NCBI RefSeq assembly: GCF_951230135.1
Contig: NZ_CATNVC010000003.1
Coordinates: 62,001-126,000 of the forward strand
Direction: 5' to 3'
DNA from: Butyricicoccus sp. Marseille-Q5471
GTDB lineage: Bacteria; Bacillota; Clostridia; Oscillospirales; Butyricicoccaceae
Length of the DNA stretch: 64,000 nt
Position 1 is the stretch's first letter. The number at the start of each line of letters is the position of its first letter. The notes under the pieces were generated by a model. That model saw nothing but the letters and a program-made list of their open reading frames with translations, made no database searches and was not told the origin of the DNA. Below, piece after piece: positions 34,711-44,786 of the stretch. The position numbers and the translations under genes were made by a program.

Positions 34711-36786
34711 ATGCCGCTGTCACATGCCGCGCCCGAACCGCTGCCGCCCACCCACCAAATCGGCGGCTATTCGGTGCGCCCCGGCCTGTTTCTGTCCAAC
34801 GGTGCATCCCTCGTGCCGGGCGGGGTCAACTTCACCCTCCACTCGTGCTACGCGACGCACTGCGAGCTGTGCCTGTTTCACCGCACCGAGCAGCAGCCCT
34901 TTGCCGTACTGCCGTTTCCGGAGGGCTTCCGCGTCGGCAACACTTATTCGATGATTGTGTTCGGCCTCAACATTGAGGAGTTCGAGTACGCTTACCGTTT
35001 GGACGGCCCGCACGATCCCGCACGCGGTCTGCTGTTCGACCGCTCCAAATTCCTGCTCGACCCCTACGGCCGCGCGGTGACCGGACAGAGCGTCTGGGGA
35101 CAGCAGATGACCGAGGAGCACGGCTACCACAGCCGCGTTGTCCGCAGCAATTTCGACTGGGGGGAATTCGTCAATCCGCGCCTGCCGTTTCAGGACATGG
35201 TGATTTATGAAACACATGTGCGCGGCTTTACCAAGCACGAATCCGCAGGTGTTTCGCATCCGGGCACGTTTGCCGGGCTGCTCGAAAAACTGCCCTATCT
35301 GAAGAAACTGGGTGTGAACGCGGTCGAGCTGATGCCGGTATTTGAGTTTGATGAATTGGCGGACGCCCGCAAAATCGACGGTGAAACACTGTACAACTAC
35401 TGGGGGTATTCGACGGTCAGCTTCTTTTCGCCCAACACCTCCTACACCGCCGAGGTCGAATACAACCGCGAGGGCCGCGAGCTCAAAACGCTCATTAAAA
35501 CACTCAACGAGAACGGTATCGAGGTCATTTTGGACGTGGTGTTCAACCACACCGCCGAGGGCGACGAACGCGGCCCCTGCTTTTGCTTCCGCGGCATTGA
35601 CAACAACGTTTACTACATGCTCACGCCGGACGGCAAATACTACAATTTCTCCGGCTGCGGCAACACACTCAACTGCAACCACCCGACCGTGCGGCAGTTC
35701 ATCCTCGACTGCCTGCGCTACTGGGTGACCGAGTACCGCGTCGACGGTTTCCGCTTCGATTTGGCCACCATTCTCGGCCGTGACGAAACCGGCGGCCCGC
35801 TCTCCTCCCCGCCGCTGCTCGAAAGTCTGGCGTTTGACCCAATTTTGTCAGGCGTCAAGCTGATTGCCGAGGCCTGGGACGCGGGTGGATTGTATCAGGT
35901 CGGCTCGTTTCCATCGTGGAACCGCTGGGCTGAGTGGAACGGCCGTTATCGCGATGATTTGCGCCGCTTTCTCAAAGGCGACGGCGGTATTGCACAGGCG
36001 GCGGTGCAGCGCATTTTAGGCTCGCCCGACCTGTATCCTGACCGCAAAAACGCATCCGTCAACTTTTTAACCTGCCACGACGGCTTTACGCTGCACGATT
36101 TGTATGCCTTCAACCAAAAGCACAACGAAAAGAACGGCTGGGACAACACGGACGGCGCGGATGACAACAACAGCTGGAACTGCGGTGCGGAGGGTGCGAC
36201 CGACGATTCCGCAATCCTTGCGCTGCGCTCACGGCTGCGCAAAAACGCCTTTGCAGTGCTGCTGTCCAGTCGGGGTGCAGCGATGTTTCTCGCGGGCGAC
36301 GAGTTCGCCAACTCGCAGTTCGGCAACAACAACGCCTACTGTCAGGACAACCTCATTTCGTGGCTTAATTGGTCGGATTTGGACACGAACGCCGACTTAT
36401 TTGACTTTGTGCGCCGTATGATTGCGTTCCGCAAAGCACATCCCGTGCTGCGCGGGTCGACCGCGCCCGCCCACGCGGGATGGGCGGATGTCAGCCTGCA
36501 TTGCGGCGAGGTCTGGAACGACCACATCACGCCTGACACTCGGCAAATCGGCATTCTGTTCACAGGGCGCAATGCAGAGGACACCGCAGACGATTTTGTG
36601 CTGCTCGCGGTCAATGCGCACTGGGAGGCGCACCGGCAGGCGCTGCCCACGCTGCCGACCGGATTTTCGTGGCATCTGACGATGCACACGGCCTGTGATG
36701 CGCCGTTTGCTCCCGACACGTCCATCGAGCAAGGGGCGTTCACAGTCGGCGCACGATCGGTTGCGCTGTTAATTGGTGAAGCCTGA
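34711..36786 (+). CDS. glgX: Glycogen debranching enzyme GlgX (isoamylase-type, GH13)
   Basis: A 691-residue protein. An N-terminal CBM48-type beta domain (about residues 15-130) precedes a GH13 barrel. The barrel carries the conserved regions DVVFNHT, VDGFRFDLA (catalytic nucleophile Asp), LIAEAWD (acid/base Glu) and FLTCHDGFTL (third Asp region), and a C-terminal beta domain follows. It hydrolyses alpha-1,6 branches in glycogen-type polysaccharide. ATG 34711 follows AGGAGG at 34700. It stands alone, converging on ppdK with a shared terminator. Confidence 0.9.
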   Translation: MPLSHAAPEPLPPTHQIGGYSVRPGLFLSNGASLVPGGVNFTLHSCYATHCELCLFHRTEQQPFAVLPFPEGFRVGNTYSMIVFGLNIEEFEYAYRLDGPHDPARGLLFDRSKFLLDPYGRAVTGQSVWGQQMTEEHGYHSRVVRSNFDWGEFVNPRLPFQDMVIYETHVRGFTKHESAGVSHPGTFAGLLEKLPYLKKLGVNAVELMPVFEFDELADARKIDGETLYNYWGYSTVSFFSPNTSYTAEVEYNREGRELKTLIKTLNENGIEVILDVVFNHTAEGDERGPCFCFRGIDNNVYYMLTPDGKYYNFSGCGNTLNCNHPTVRQFILDCLRYWVTEYRVDGFRFDLATILGRDETGGPLSSPPLLESLAFDPILSGVKLIAEAWDAGGLYQVGSFPSWNRWAEWNGRYRDDLRRFLKGDGGIAQAAVQRILGSPDLYPDRKNASVNFLTCHDGFTLHDLYAFNQKHNEKNGWDNTDGADDNNSWNCGAEGATDDSAILALRSRLRKNAFAVLLSSRGAAMFLAGDEFANSQFGNNNAYCQDNLISWLNWSDLDTNADLFDFVRRMIAFRKAHPVLRGSTAPAHAGWADVSLHCGEVWNDHITPDTRQIGILFTGRNAEDTADDFVLLAVNAHWEAHRQALPTLPTGFSWHLTMHTACDAPFAPDTSIEQGAFTVGARSVALLIGEA

Positions 36787-36799
36787 TAGACCAATAAAA

Positions 36800-36835
36800 A
36801 AGAGCGGTATCCACAGGGTTGTGGATACCGCTCTT
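36800..36835. terminator. Bidirectional terminator between glgX and ppdK
   Basis: A 16-bp perfect stem (36800-36815 with 36820-36835) has T-rich flanks on both strands, serving convergent glgX and ppdK. Confidence 0.88.
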
Positions 36836-36846
36836 ACTTTTGGAAG

Positions 36847-39477
36847 TTACGCCTTGCCAAGCTCCTTAACACGCGCCTGCGCCGCTGCCAGACGGGCAAT
36901 CGGAACGCGGAAGGGCGAGCAGGAAACATAGTTCAGACCCACGTTGTGGCAGAACTCGACGGACGACAGGTCGCCGCCATGCTCGCCGCAGATGCCCAGC
37001 TTGATGTCCGGGCGAACCTTGCGGCCGTTCTCCACTGCGTACTTAACCAGCTTGCCAACGCCGTTCTGGTCAAGACGGGCAAATGGATCGCTCTCGAGAA
37101 TCTTCTTCTCGAAGTAGCAGTCGAGGATACGTCCCACGTCGTCGCGGGAGAAGCCGTAGGTCATCTGGGTCAGGTCATTCGTGCCGAAGGAGAAGAACTC
37201 GGCCTCGGTCGCGATCTCGTCAGCCGTGACGGCTGCACGCGGGGTCTCAATCATGGTGCCGATCATATACTTCATTCTCTGGCCGGATGCTTCAATCAGC
37301 TCGTCAGCCTTGGTCTTGACGACCTTCTTGACATAACGCAGCTCGTTGATTTCAGATACCAGCGGAATCATGATTTCGGGAACGATGTTCAGGCCGTCCT
37401 TGGAGACGTTGAGTGCGGCAGAAATGATTGCCTCGGTCTGCATCTCGGCAATTTCGGGATACAGTACATCCAGACGACAGCCGCGGGTGCCGAGCATCGG
37501 GTTAAATTCGTGCAAATCCTCGACCTTGCCCTTGAGCTTTTCAAAGGAAATGCCCATTTCAGCAGCAAGCTCCTGAATCTCGTCATCCTCGTGCGGCAGG
37601 AACTCGTGCAGCGGGGGATCGAGCAAGCGGATGGTAACCGGCAGGCCGCCCATCGCGCGGTAGATGCCTTCAAAGTCGCCGCGCTGCATCGGCAGAATCT
37701 TAGCCAGTGCCGCCTTGCGCTGCTCGACCGTGTCGGACACAATCATCTCACGCACCGCCTTGATGCGCTCCGGCTCGAAGAACATATGCTCGGTACGGCA
37801 CAGACCAATGCCTTCCGCGCCGAACTTGCGTGCCTGCGTTGCGTCGCGCGGGGTATCGCCGTTGGTGCGGACGTGCAGGGTGCGGATTTCATCCGCCCAG
37901 CCCATGAAGCGGCCGAAGTCACCCGTCAGCTCGGCTTCATGTGTCTCGATGCAGCCGAGGTATACGTTGCCGGTCGAGCCGTCGAGCGAAATGAAATCGC
38001 CCTCATGCGCGACGGTGCCGTCGGCAAAGGTCAGGGTCTTGGCGCTCTCAGATACCTTAATGCCGCCAACGCCGGCAACACAGCAGGTGCCCATGCCGCG
38101 CGCGACAACCGCCGCGTGCGAGGTCATGCCGCCGCGGGCGGTCATGATGCCCTCGGAAACGGCCATGCCGTCAATGTCCTCAGGCGAGGTCTCCTGACGC
38201 ACCAGAACAACCTTTTCGCCCTTCTTATGCGCGGCAGCGGCTTCCTCCGCCGTGAAGTAGACTGCGCCGCAGGCAGCGCCGGGGGATGCCGGCAGTCCGG
38301 TGGTAATCGGCTTTGCAGCCTCGAGTGCGGCAGGCACGAACGTCGGATGCAGCAGCGCGTCGAGCTGCTTGGGCTCGACCTTCATGATGGCCTGCTCCTT
38401 GGTGCAAACGCCCTCATCCACAAGGTCAACCGCGACCTTCAAAGCGGCCTGCGCGGTGCGCTTACCGTTACGGGTCTGCAGCATGTAGAGCTTGGCGTTT
38501 TCAATCGTAAACTCCATGTCCTGCATATCGCCGTAGTGCTGCTCCAAACGGGAGGAAATGTCCACAAACTGCTGATAAACCTCAGGCATGGTGTCCGCCA
38601 GTGCGGAAATCGGCTGCGGCGTGCGGATGCCGGCAACCACGTCCTCGCCCTGTGCATTCATCAGGAACTCGCCGTACAGCTTCTTTTCGCCGGTAGCAGG
38701 GTTGCGGGTGAAAGCAACGCCGGTGCCCGAAGTCTCGCCCATGTTGCCGAATACCATCGACTGGACGTTGACAGCGGTGCCCCAGGAATGCGGAATGTCG
38801 TTCATGCGGCGGTAAGTATTGGCACGCGGGTTATCCCACGAGCGGAATACCGCACGGACGGACTCCATCAGCTGTACCTTGGGATCCTGCGGGAAGTCCG
38901 AGCCGAGGGATTTCTTATAATGATCCTTAAACAGCACGATCAGTTCGGACATATCGTCCGCATCGAGCTCATTATCGAGTTTGACACCCTTCTTGTCCTT
39001 TACCTGATCAATAAACTGCTCAAACGAGGACTTGGGCAGCTCCATCACGACATCCGAGAACATCTGGATGAAGCGGCGGTAGGAGTCGCGGGCAAAGCGG
39101 GGATTATTCGTCAGCGCGGCGACCGCCTGACAGATTTCATCATTCATGCCGAGGTTCAAAATGGTGTCCATCATGCCGGGCATGGACGCACGCGCACCCG
39201 AGCGGACGGAAACCAGAAGCGGCTGTGCGGGATCACCGAGGGTTTTGCCGGTGGCCTTTTCCAGCTTGTCGAGATATTCCATAATCTGTTCCTGGATGTC
39301 AGGATAGATCGTCTTCCCGTCTTCATAGTAACGGGTGCAGGCTTCGGTAGTAATGGTAAAACCCTGAGGTACCGGCATACCAAGGCCGGTCATTTCCGCC
39401 AGGTTTGCGCCCTTACCGCCGAGCAGTTCACGCATCGATCCATTGCCTTCCGGGAACATGTAAACATACTTCTTCAT
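36847..39477 (-). CDS. ppdK: Pyruvate, phosphate dikinase
   Basis: An 876-residue enzyme of standard length. It has an N-terminal ATP-grasp domain (starting KKYVYMFPEG, with LLGGKGANLAEM), a central swivelling His domain (catalytic His in GGMTSHAAVVARGMG, about residue 450) and a C-terminal PEP/pyruvate barrel (QMTYGFSRDD, GICGEHGGD). It interconverts pyruvate+ATP+Pi and PEP+AMP+PPi, a main glycolytic or gluconeogenic step in many Clostridia. ATG 39477 is preferred over 39495 because GAGGAAA lies between them at the right spacing. Confidence 0.95.
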   Translation of the reverse strand: MKKYVYMFPEGNGSMRELLGGKGANLAEMTGLGMPVPQGFTITTEACTRYYEDGKTIYPDIQEQIMEYLDKLEKATGKTLGDPAQPLLVSVRSGARASMPGMMDTILNLGMNDEICQAVAALTNNPRFARDSYRRFIQMFSDVVMELPKSSFEQFIDQVKDKKGVKLDNELDADDMSELIVLFKDHYKKSLGSDFPQDPKVQLMESVRAVFRSWDNPRANTYRRMNDIPHSWGTAVNVQSMVFGNMGETSGTGVAFTRNPATGEKKLYGEFLMNAQGEDVVAGIRTPQPISALADTMPEVYQQFVDISSRLEQHYGDMQDMEFTIENAKLYMLQTRNGKRTAQAALKVAVDLVDEGVCTKEQAIMKVEPKQLDALLHPTFVPAALEAAKPITTGLPASPGAACGAVYFTAEEAAAAHKKGEKVVLVRQETSPEDIDGMAVSEGIMTARGGMTSHAAVVARGMGTCCVAGVGGIKVSESAKTLTFADGTVAHEGDFISLDGSTGNVYLGCIETHEAELTGDFGRFMGWADEIRTLHVRTNGDTPRDATQARKFGAEGIGLCRTEHMFFEPERIKAVREMIVSDTVEQRKAALAKILPMQRGDFEGIYRAMGGLPVTIRLLDPPLHEFLPHEDDEIQELAAEMGISFEKLKGKVEDLHEFNPMLGTRGCRLDVLYPEIAEMQTEAIISAALNVSKDGLNIVPEIMIPLVSEINELRYVKKVVKTKADELIEASGQRMKYMIGTMIETPRAAVTADEIATEAEFFSFGTNDLTQMTYGFSRDDVGRILDCYFEKKILESDPFARLDQNGVGKLVKYAVENGRKVRPDIKLGICGEHGGDLSSVEFCHNVGLNYVSCSPFRVPIARLAAAQARVKELGKA

Positions 39478-39540
39478 TTGGGTCGTTTCCTCCATTTCAT
39501 TTCTTTGCCTCTTCTTGAACTCACTTCATTTAACAACGCT

Positions 39541-39549
39541 ATTATAACA
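39541..39549 (-). promoter_or_regulatory. Extended -10 promoter of ppdK
   Basis: On the minus strand TGTTATAAT (39549-39541) is an extended -10 element, 64 bp before the ppdK start. The rest of the 380-bp gap up to 39857 is AT-rich and I see nothing else in it except the terminator of the next gene. Confidence 0.55.
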
Positions 39550-39812
39550 CGCTGCCTATTCTATGTTCCATTGTGGGAATATACCGATTTCCAATATCTA
39601 TATTGTTTAATTTGACGGAAAATTATTCTTTTATTCCCAATCACTCTTTTTTTACTTTTTTAATTGCGTTTTGCAAACGATTGCGTAACAATATTAATTT
39701 ATATTTATCGCATTTTTCGCAATATTTTACCTGATTTTGTGAAATGAAACGAAAATGCTCGTTATGTCTGCATCCACTCTTTCTTCACGCAGGATTTCCT
39801 GCAAAACTTCGC

Positions 39813-39848
39813 AAAAAAACAGGAGGCCGCACTCTTTTGGCGGTCTCC
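39813..39848 (-). terminator. Terminator of the SLH-protease gene
   Basis: On the minus strand GGAGACCGC and GCGGCCTCC form a 9-bp stem with one mismatch, followed by TGTTTTTTT. Confidence 0.8.
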
Positions 39849-39857
39849 TTTCAAGTT

Positions 39858-41474
39858 TTAGGTATTGCTCAGGCTGATTAGGACATACTCATCCACCCCG
39901 GCCTTGCCCGCGCCGATGGTCAGCATGAGGGTATAGCTCTGCTGATAATAGGTCAGGCTGCTGTAACCGGTCTGCTCCTGACTGCCCGCAAAGACGAATC
40001 CATTCTGCGTCAGCAGGTTCAGATAGCCGGAAATGACCGTATTCGCGGTTCCCTTGATATCGGACGCGCGATAGGCGTAGGTGGTCACGCCCTTGGCGGT
40101 GTCGGTCTGATAGGCAGATACCCCCGCGTACGCACCGAAATCTGGCGCAGGATAAAATCCGGCATAGGTAGCGGCCGTTGTGGTGACCTTGTTCGATTCC
40201 GCTACAATTGCGGACAACGTCACCAGACTGCTTGTTTTCAGCTCCTCCAGATAGCGCACCGGAATGGCAAGGTTCAGATTCTGACCGCCTTCAATATACG
40301 CAGAAGTGATGCCGATCAGCTCGCCCTTGGTATTGAGCAGTGCGCCGCCCGAAGAGCCATGCGAAATGGCGGCCGTGGTCTGGATATAGTCCATGCCCTC
40401 AATGGTACGGTGCGCGCTGGAAATAATGCCGTTGGACAGCGTGTTCTCAAGCCCCTGCGGACTGCCGATGGCATACACGGCCGCGCCGGTCGTCAGGTTC
40501 TGGCTGTCGCCGAGCGGCAGACTGTGAAAGCCGCTGCCCTTGACCTGAATCCGCGCCAAGTCCAAATCCGCGTCATAGGCATATACGCCGGAAACATCGT
40601 ACACCTTGCCCTCGCTCGTGCGGATTTTGGCTGAGCTTGCGCCCTCAATCACGTGATAGTTGGTCACGGCCTCGCCGCTTTCCGACAAAAACACGCCGCT
40701 GCCCGACGCGATGGCCGAGCCTGCCTTGTCATACACCACGATGTAAAACACGGCGGGCGAACACTGGGCAAAGAGCTGCTCACTGGTCAGCTCGACAGAT
40801 GCGGTGCGAAGCAGAGACACACTGCGGCGCAGCGATTGATCCGCCATACGCGTGACAATAGCGGCAACCTCTGCGCGCTGAATGGACGCAGACGGACGGA
40901 AGCTGCCCGCAGTATCCGACCCGGTCAGCACGCCTGCACGGTACAGCTGATAAACCGACGCGGCATACAGGCTGGCGGTCGAGACATCCGGAATCGCGCC
41001 GTCCTCTACATCGTTAATGACGGGCAGCGCTTCGTCCGGCAGTGCGGCAGCAAGGATAACGGCAAACTGCGCACGGGTGACTGCGGCATCATAATTGGCA
41101 TAGCCTGCCGTGATGAGGCCGTTTTGCAGCGCATAGCTGACATAGGTCTGATACCACGGCGTTGATGCCTCAAACGCCGCACTGCCGCTCGTGTAAATGC
41201 GGTGCAGCACGGCGGACAGCTTGATGGCCTCGCCGACCGTCAGGCTGCCCGAGGGGGTAAAGGCATTCGCGCTGCTGCCATTAATCAGGCCGAGCTCATA
41301 CGCGGTTTTGACGTTTTCCGCATACCATGCGTCAGCAGCAACATCGGTAAACTGCCCCTGCGCATAGGTTGCGATGGTGGTGAAGTTGTTGTATCCCTCA
41401 GCCGCAAACGCGGGCGGCACCGATGCCGCGAGCAGCGAAAGCGACAGCAGCAGGGACAGCAATCTCTTTTTCAA
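39858..41474 (-). CDS. Secreted SLH-domain trypsin-like (HtrA/S1C) serine protease
   Basis: A 538-residue exported protein. It has a signal peptide (KKRLLSLLLSLSLLAASVPPAFA), three SLH repeats (about residues 30-215; YELGLINGSSANAFTPSG, then YALQNGLITAG, then YRAGVLTGSDTAGSFRPS) that bind wall polymer, and an S1C protease (about 235-430). The triad is His in TNYHVIEG, Asp in DADLDLARI and Ser in SHGSSGGAL. No PDZ domain is seen; the last 110 residues are of unknown fold. The start is TTG 41474 behind GGGGAGG, because no ATG fits. A MITE begins 25 bp upstream of the start codon. Confidence 0.82.
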   Translation of the reverse strand: MKKRLLSLLLSLSLLAASVPPAFAAEGYNNFTTIATYAQGQFTDVAADAWYAENVKTAYELGLINGSSANAFTPSGSLTVGEAIKLSAVLHRIYTSGSAAFEASTPWYQTYVSYALQNGLITAGYANYDAAVTRAQFAVILAAALPDEALPVINDVEDGAIPDVSTASLYAASVYQLYRAGVLTGSDTAGSFRPSASIQRAEVAAIVTRMADQSLRRSVSLLRTASVELTSEQLFAQCSPAVFYIVVYDKAGSAIASGSGVFLSESGEAVTNYHVIEGASSAKIRTSEGKVYDVSGVYAYDADLDLARIQVKGSGFHSLPLGDSQNLTTGAAVYAIGSPQGLENTLSNGIISSAHRTIEGMDYIQTTAAISHGSSGGALLNTKGELIGITSAYIEGGQNLNLAIPVRYLEELKTSSLVTLSAIVAESNKVTTTAATYAGFYPAPDFGAYAGVSAYQTDTAKGVTTYAYRASDIKGTANTVISGYLNLLTQNGFVFAGSQEQTGYSSLTYYQQSYTLMLTIGAGKAGVDEYVLISLSNT

Positions 41475-41499
41475 AATGTGATCCTCCCCAAAGGGTAAA

Positions 41500-41671
41500 G
41501 GCAACACCGCACAATTCTAAGTGCGGGATTGCGCAGTCAGATTTTTTGCCAGATGTGTCAAAAAGCGCGGCAAATACTTTGTGTATTTGCGAGCATTTTT
41601 GGCGCATATGACGGAAAAGATGCAAGCAAGCGTGCGCTTAAGGCGCTAGCAGCGAATTGTGCGGTGTTGCC
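41500..41671. mobile_element. 172-bp MITE with 18-bp perfect terminal inverted repeats
   Basis: Positions 41500-41517 and 41654-41671 are perfect 18-bp inverted repeats (outer end GGCAACACCGC). The element is flanked on both sides by TAAA (41496-41499 and 41672-41675), a likely 4-bp target duplication. It encodes no protein and contains further internal pairing. This is the anatomy of a miniature inverted-repeat transposable element moved by a transposase encoded elsewhere. Confidence 0.85.
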
Positions 41672-41734
41672 TAAACTCTGTTTTTTCTATTCTACCTGAT
41701 GCGTTTGTATAGTGTGTGATCAAATTGTGACTTT

Positions 41735-42238
41735 TTAGCCTTGATATGCCGCAATGATTTCCCCAATGTACATCGTGTGGAAGTCACGGTCGCCATACCA
41801 CTTGTCGATGGTTGCCTCCTGCAGGATATCCTCGGGCGCAATTTCGCTCTTGCAGCGTTTTTTGCATACGAGCACCAGCTTCGCCTCCGCAAAGGCCGGC
41901 TGACCATCCACAAAAATCGGGGTCAGGCCGCTTTCGTGCATTTTATCGATGGCACGGCCCGACTGGGTGCCCATTTTATTGAGCGCGTCACGGTGTCCGT
42001 CCTGTAAAAACGTTAATGTAAAATACTCTGAGTTATCAACAAACTCCTTTGTATAACGACTGTGACGAATATAGGCTGTTACCGAAGGCTTGCCCCAGAT
42101 GACGCCAACGCCGCCCCAGCTTGCGGTCATGGTGTTCCATTTGTTGACGTTGCCCGCGGAAATGAGCATCCAGTCCTTCCCCATCAGCTCAAAGGGGTTA
42201 AACGACTGCTCTGCGATGTTGATTTTGGTCAGTGCCAT
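41735..42238 (-). CDS. Flavin reductase-family protein
   Basis: A 167-residue FMN-binding split-barrel protein (flavin reductase-like domain). Conserved features are MTASWGGVGVIWGKPSVTAYIR near residues 37-58 and TLTFLQDGHRDAL. Members reduce flavin with NAD(P)H or act as redox carriers; the physiological substrate is unknown. It reads in the same direction as ftsK, 58 bp behind it, with GGGAGGAA before the ATG. The MITE lies just beyond its 3' end. Confidence 0.82.
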   Translation of the reverse strand: MALTKINIAEQSFNPFELMGKDWMLISAGNVNKWNTMTASWGGVGVIWGKPSVTAYIRHSRYTKEFVDNSEYFTLTFLQDGHRDALNKMGTQSGRAIDKMHESGLTPIFVDGQPAFAEAKLVLVCKKRCKSEIAPEDILQEATIDKWYGDRDFHTMYIGEIIAAYQG

Positions 42239-42296
42239 AATAAATTCCTCCCAATAAAATCATAAATAACGGCGAACAACGTTCCCTCGCCTTCCA

Positions 42297-44771
42297 CTAA
42301 ATATCGTGTCGGCGCAGCTTCATTGCCTGCCAGTCCTCGCGTGAAATCAGAATCTGCCGCGGTTTTGACCCTTCATTCGGGCCGATAATGCCGCGCTCCT
42401 CAATCTGGTCGATGATGCGCGCCGCACGGGAATAGCCGAGCTTCAAGCGGCGCTGGAGCATCGAGGTGGATGCCTGTCGGCAGTCCATAATGACGTCAAT
42501 CGCTTCCTCAATCATCTCATCCTCATCGCCCGCAGCATCGCCGCCTGCTCCGCCGCCGCCCTTTTCAGAGGCTTCGGCCACGCGCTCGATGTGTTCGAGG
42601 ATCTCTTCATTGTATTCAGCGGTGCTTGTCTCCTTGATTCGCGTGATAACGGCCTCAATTTCGTCCGACGAAATGAAGCAGCCCTGCACACGGGTGGGCT
42701 TGCCCTCGCCAAGCGGCGCATAGAGCATATCGCCCTTGCCAATCAGCTTTTCCGCGCCGGTGGTGTCAAGAATAATACGCGATTCAATCTGGCTTGCCAC
42801 CGCAAAGGCGATGCGCGAGGGAATGTTCGCCTTCATAATGCCGGTGATGACGTCCGCCGAGGGGCGCTGCGTGGCAACGATGAGGTGCATGCCTGCGGCA
42901 CGCGCCTTCTGGGCGATACGGCAGATGGAGGTTTCGACCTCCTTCGCGGCAACCATCATCAGGTCGGCCAGCTCGTCGATGACGATAACAATCTGCGGCA
43001 GCACATTATACTGATCGGGCACGCCGCCCTCTTCCTTCTCGGCTTCGGCACGCTTGGCACGCATCAAATCGTTGTAGCCGACGAGGTTGCGCACGTAATT
43101 GTCCGCAAACAGCTTATAGCGGCGCTCCATTTCGCCCACCGCCCAGTTGAGCGCGCCCGCCGCCTTCTTAGGATCGGTCACGACCGGGATGAGCAGGTGT
43201 GGAATGCCATTATAGTTGCCCAGCTCGACCATTTTCGGGTCGACCATAATCAAGCGAACTTCTTCGGGCGTGGATTTATACAGCAATGAAATCAGCATTG
43301 AGTTGATGCAGACCGATTTACCTGAACCGGTCGTACCGGCAATCAGCATATGGGGCATCTTGGCGATGTCACCGATGACAGGCTTGCCCGTGATATCCTT
43401 GCCGACGGCAAAGGACAGACGGCTCTTGGCGCTGCCAAATGCGGCGGACGAGATGCATTCGCGGATGAACACGGTGTTGACGGACTTGTTGGGCACCTCA
43501 ATACCGACCGCGACCTTGTCCGGAATGGGCGCGATACGCACCGAAACCGCGCCGAGCGACAGCGCAATATCATCCGCAAGCGCCGTGATGCGCGAGATTT
43601 TCACGCCGCGCGGGATGGTCAGCTCAAACCGCGTGACCGACGGGCCGCGCACGATGCCGATAATCTGCGCATCTACGCCGAAGGACTGCAGGGTGTCAAT
43701 CAGGCAGGCCGAGCTTTCCTGCAGCTCGTGCTCGGCGTTGGCGACGGGCGTGTGCTTGCCGACCGTCAGCAGGTCGAGCGGCGGATAATCATACACCGGC
43801 ACGGGCGCCTTCTGGCTTTCGTCCATCGCGGCGTTGAGGGCGCTTTGCTCGTCCTCGGATATTTTTTCGGGCTTGGCCGCCTTTTCGGCAGGCTTGTCCA
43901 TCGGGAAGGGCGGCTCATCGTCCTCCTCCGGTTTGGGGCGCACCAAATCCATGATGCTGCCCGACTCACCCGCGCCCGGCTGATTGTTGATTGTGCGCAG
44001 ATATTCGTCGGGCGGGATGGGCTTTTTCTGAGGTGGTTCGGCTGCCGACGGTGTATCATCCAGCGGGATGTCAATATTAACCTTGCGCTCCGCACGCTTT
44101 TGTGCACGGGCGGCCGCAACCTCATGTACATTGGGGAGCTTGACGGGCGCTTCATACTTTTCGCGCTCGTCCTCGTCTTGATAGTCGTATTCGGGCGCCT
44201 TGAACATTTCGAACAGGGCGGCAGGCGTGATGCGCAGCGCAAGCAGCGAGGCCGCGACCAAGAGCACCAGCAGAATCAGCAGCGCTCCGATTGAGGAGAG
44301 TGCCCATTCGAGCACAAGATACAGCCCGCCGGACAGCAGCCCGCCTGATTTTGCATCCATGCCGGTTGAAACCAGCGAGCCGAGCGTTGCCATCGAGAAA
44401 TCATAGTCGTTGGCGCTCGTAAACGCATGTACGATTGCGCCGATAATCAACGGCAGCAGCGCAACCGCCGTACCGCGCAGGCGCACCGGGCCTTTCTCAC
44501 GCACAAACAGCAGACCGGCCAGCGCAAACAGGGCGAAGGGCAGCACATACACGCCTGTGCCGATGAGCGCGCCGATACACTGACGCAGAGCCTTGAGCAC
44601 GAAACCGTCAATCGGCAGCAGGGCAAGCAGGCACAGCAGACCGATTAAGGCGTAAACGACCGCCCATGCCACGCGTGACATGATCGGCTCATGCACAGGC
44701 TCGACACGTTTTGCCGCCGTACCATTCTTACGGGGCGCGGTTTTTTTTGTTGGGGATTTTCTAGCAGCCAC
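42297..44771 (-). CDS. ftsK: DNA translocase FtsK/SpoIIIE
   Basis: An 824-residue protein. Four N-terminal transmembrane helices (about residues 28-190) are followed by an acidic/proline-rich linker, then the RecA-like motor with Walker [10 protein letters not shown] and Walker [13 protein letters not shown]. The C-terminal winged-helix gamma domain ([24 protein letters not shown]) reads KOPS/SRS-type sequences. It pumps chromosomal DNA through the division or sporulation septum. The start is GTG 44771 behind AGAGG. It follows uppP by 15 bp and is probably co-transcribed with it. Confidence 0.93.
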   Translation of the reverse strand: MAARKSPTKKTAPRKNGTAAKRVEPVHEPIMSRVAWAVVYALIGLLCLLALLPIDGFVLKALRQCIGALIGTGVYVLPFALFALAGLLFVREKGPVRLRGTAVALLPLIIGAIVHAFTSANDYDFSMATLGSLVSTGMDAKSGGLLSGGLYLVLEWALSSIGALLILLVLLVAASLLALRITPAALFEMFKAPEYDYQDEDEREKYEAPVKLPNVHEVAAARAQKRAERKVNIDIPLDDTPSAAEPPQKKPIPPDEYLRTINNQPGAGESGSIMDLVRPKPEEDDEPPFPMDKPAEKAAKPEKISEDEQSALNAAMDESQKAPVPVYDYPPLDLLTVGKHTPVANAEHELQESSACLIDTLQSFGVDAQIIGIVRGPSVTRFELTIPRGVKISRITALADDIALSLGAVSVRIAPIPDKVAVGIEVPNKSVNTVFIRECISSAAFGSAKSRLSFAVGKDITGKPVIGDIAKMPHMLIAGTTGSGKSVCINSMLISLLYKSTPEEVRLIMVDPKMVELGNYNGIPHLLIPVVTDPKKAAGALNWAVGEMERRYKLFADNYVRNLVGYNDLMRAKRAEAEKEEGGVPDQYNVLPQIVIVIDELADLMMVAAKEVETSICRIAQKARAAGMHLIVATQRPSADVITGIMKANIPSRIAFAVASQIESRIILDTTGAEKLIGKGDMLYAPLGEGKPTRVQGCFISSDEIEAVITRIKETSTAEYNEEILEHIERVAEASEKGGGGAGGDAAGDEDEMIEEAIDVIMDCRQASTSMLQRRLKLGYSRAARIIDQIEERGIIGPNEGSKPRQILISREDWQAMKLRRHDI

Positions 44772-44786
44772 AGATTGAAACCTCTC

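Noticed and set aside
36946-39615. An 889-residue open frame on the plus strand opposite ppdK
   Set aside because: It mirrors ppdK codon by codon, has no ribosome binding site or recognisable domain, and ppdK has full-length conserved motifs. GC-rich coding bias keeps the opposite strand open.
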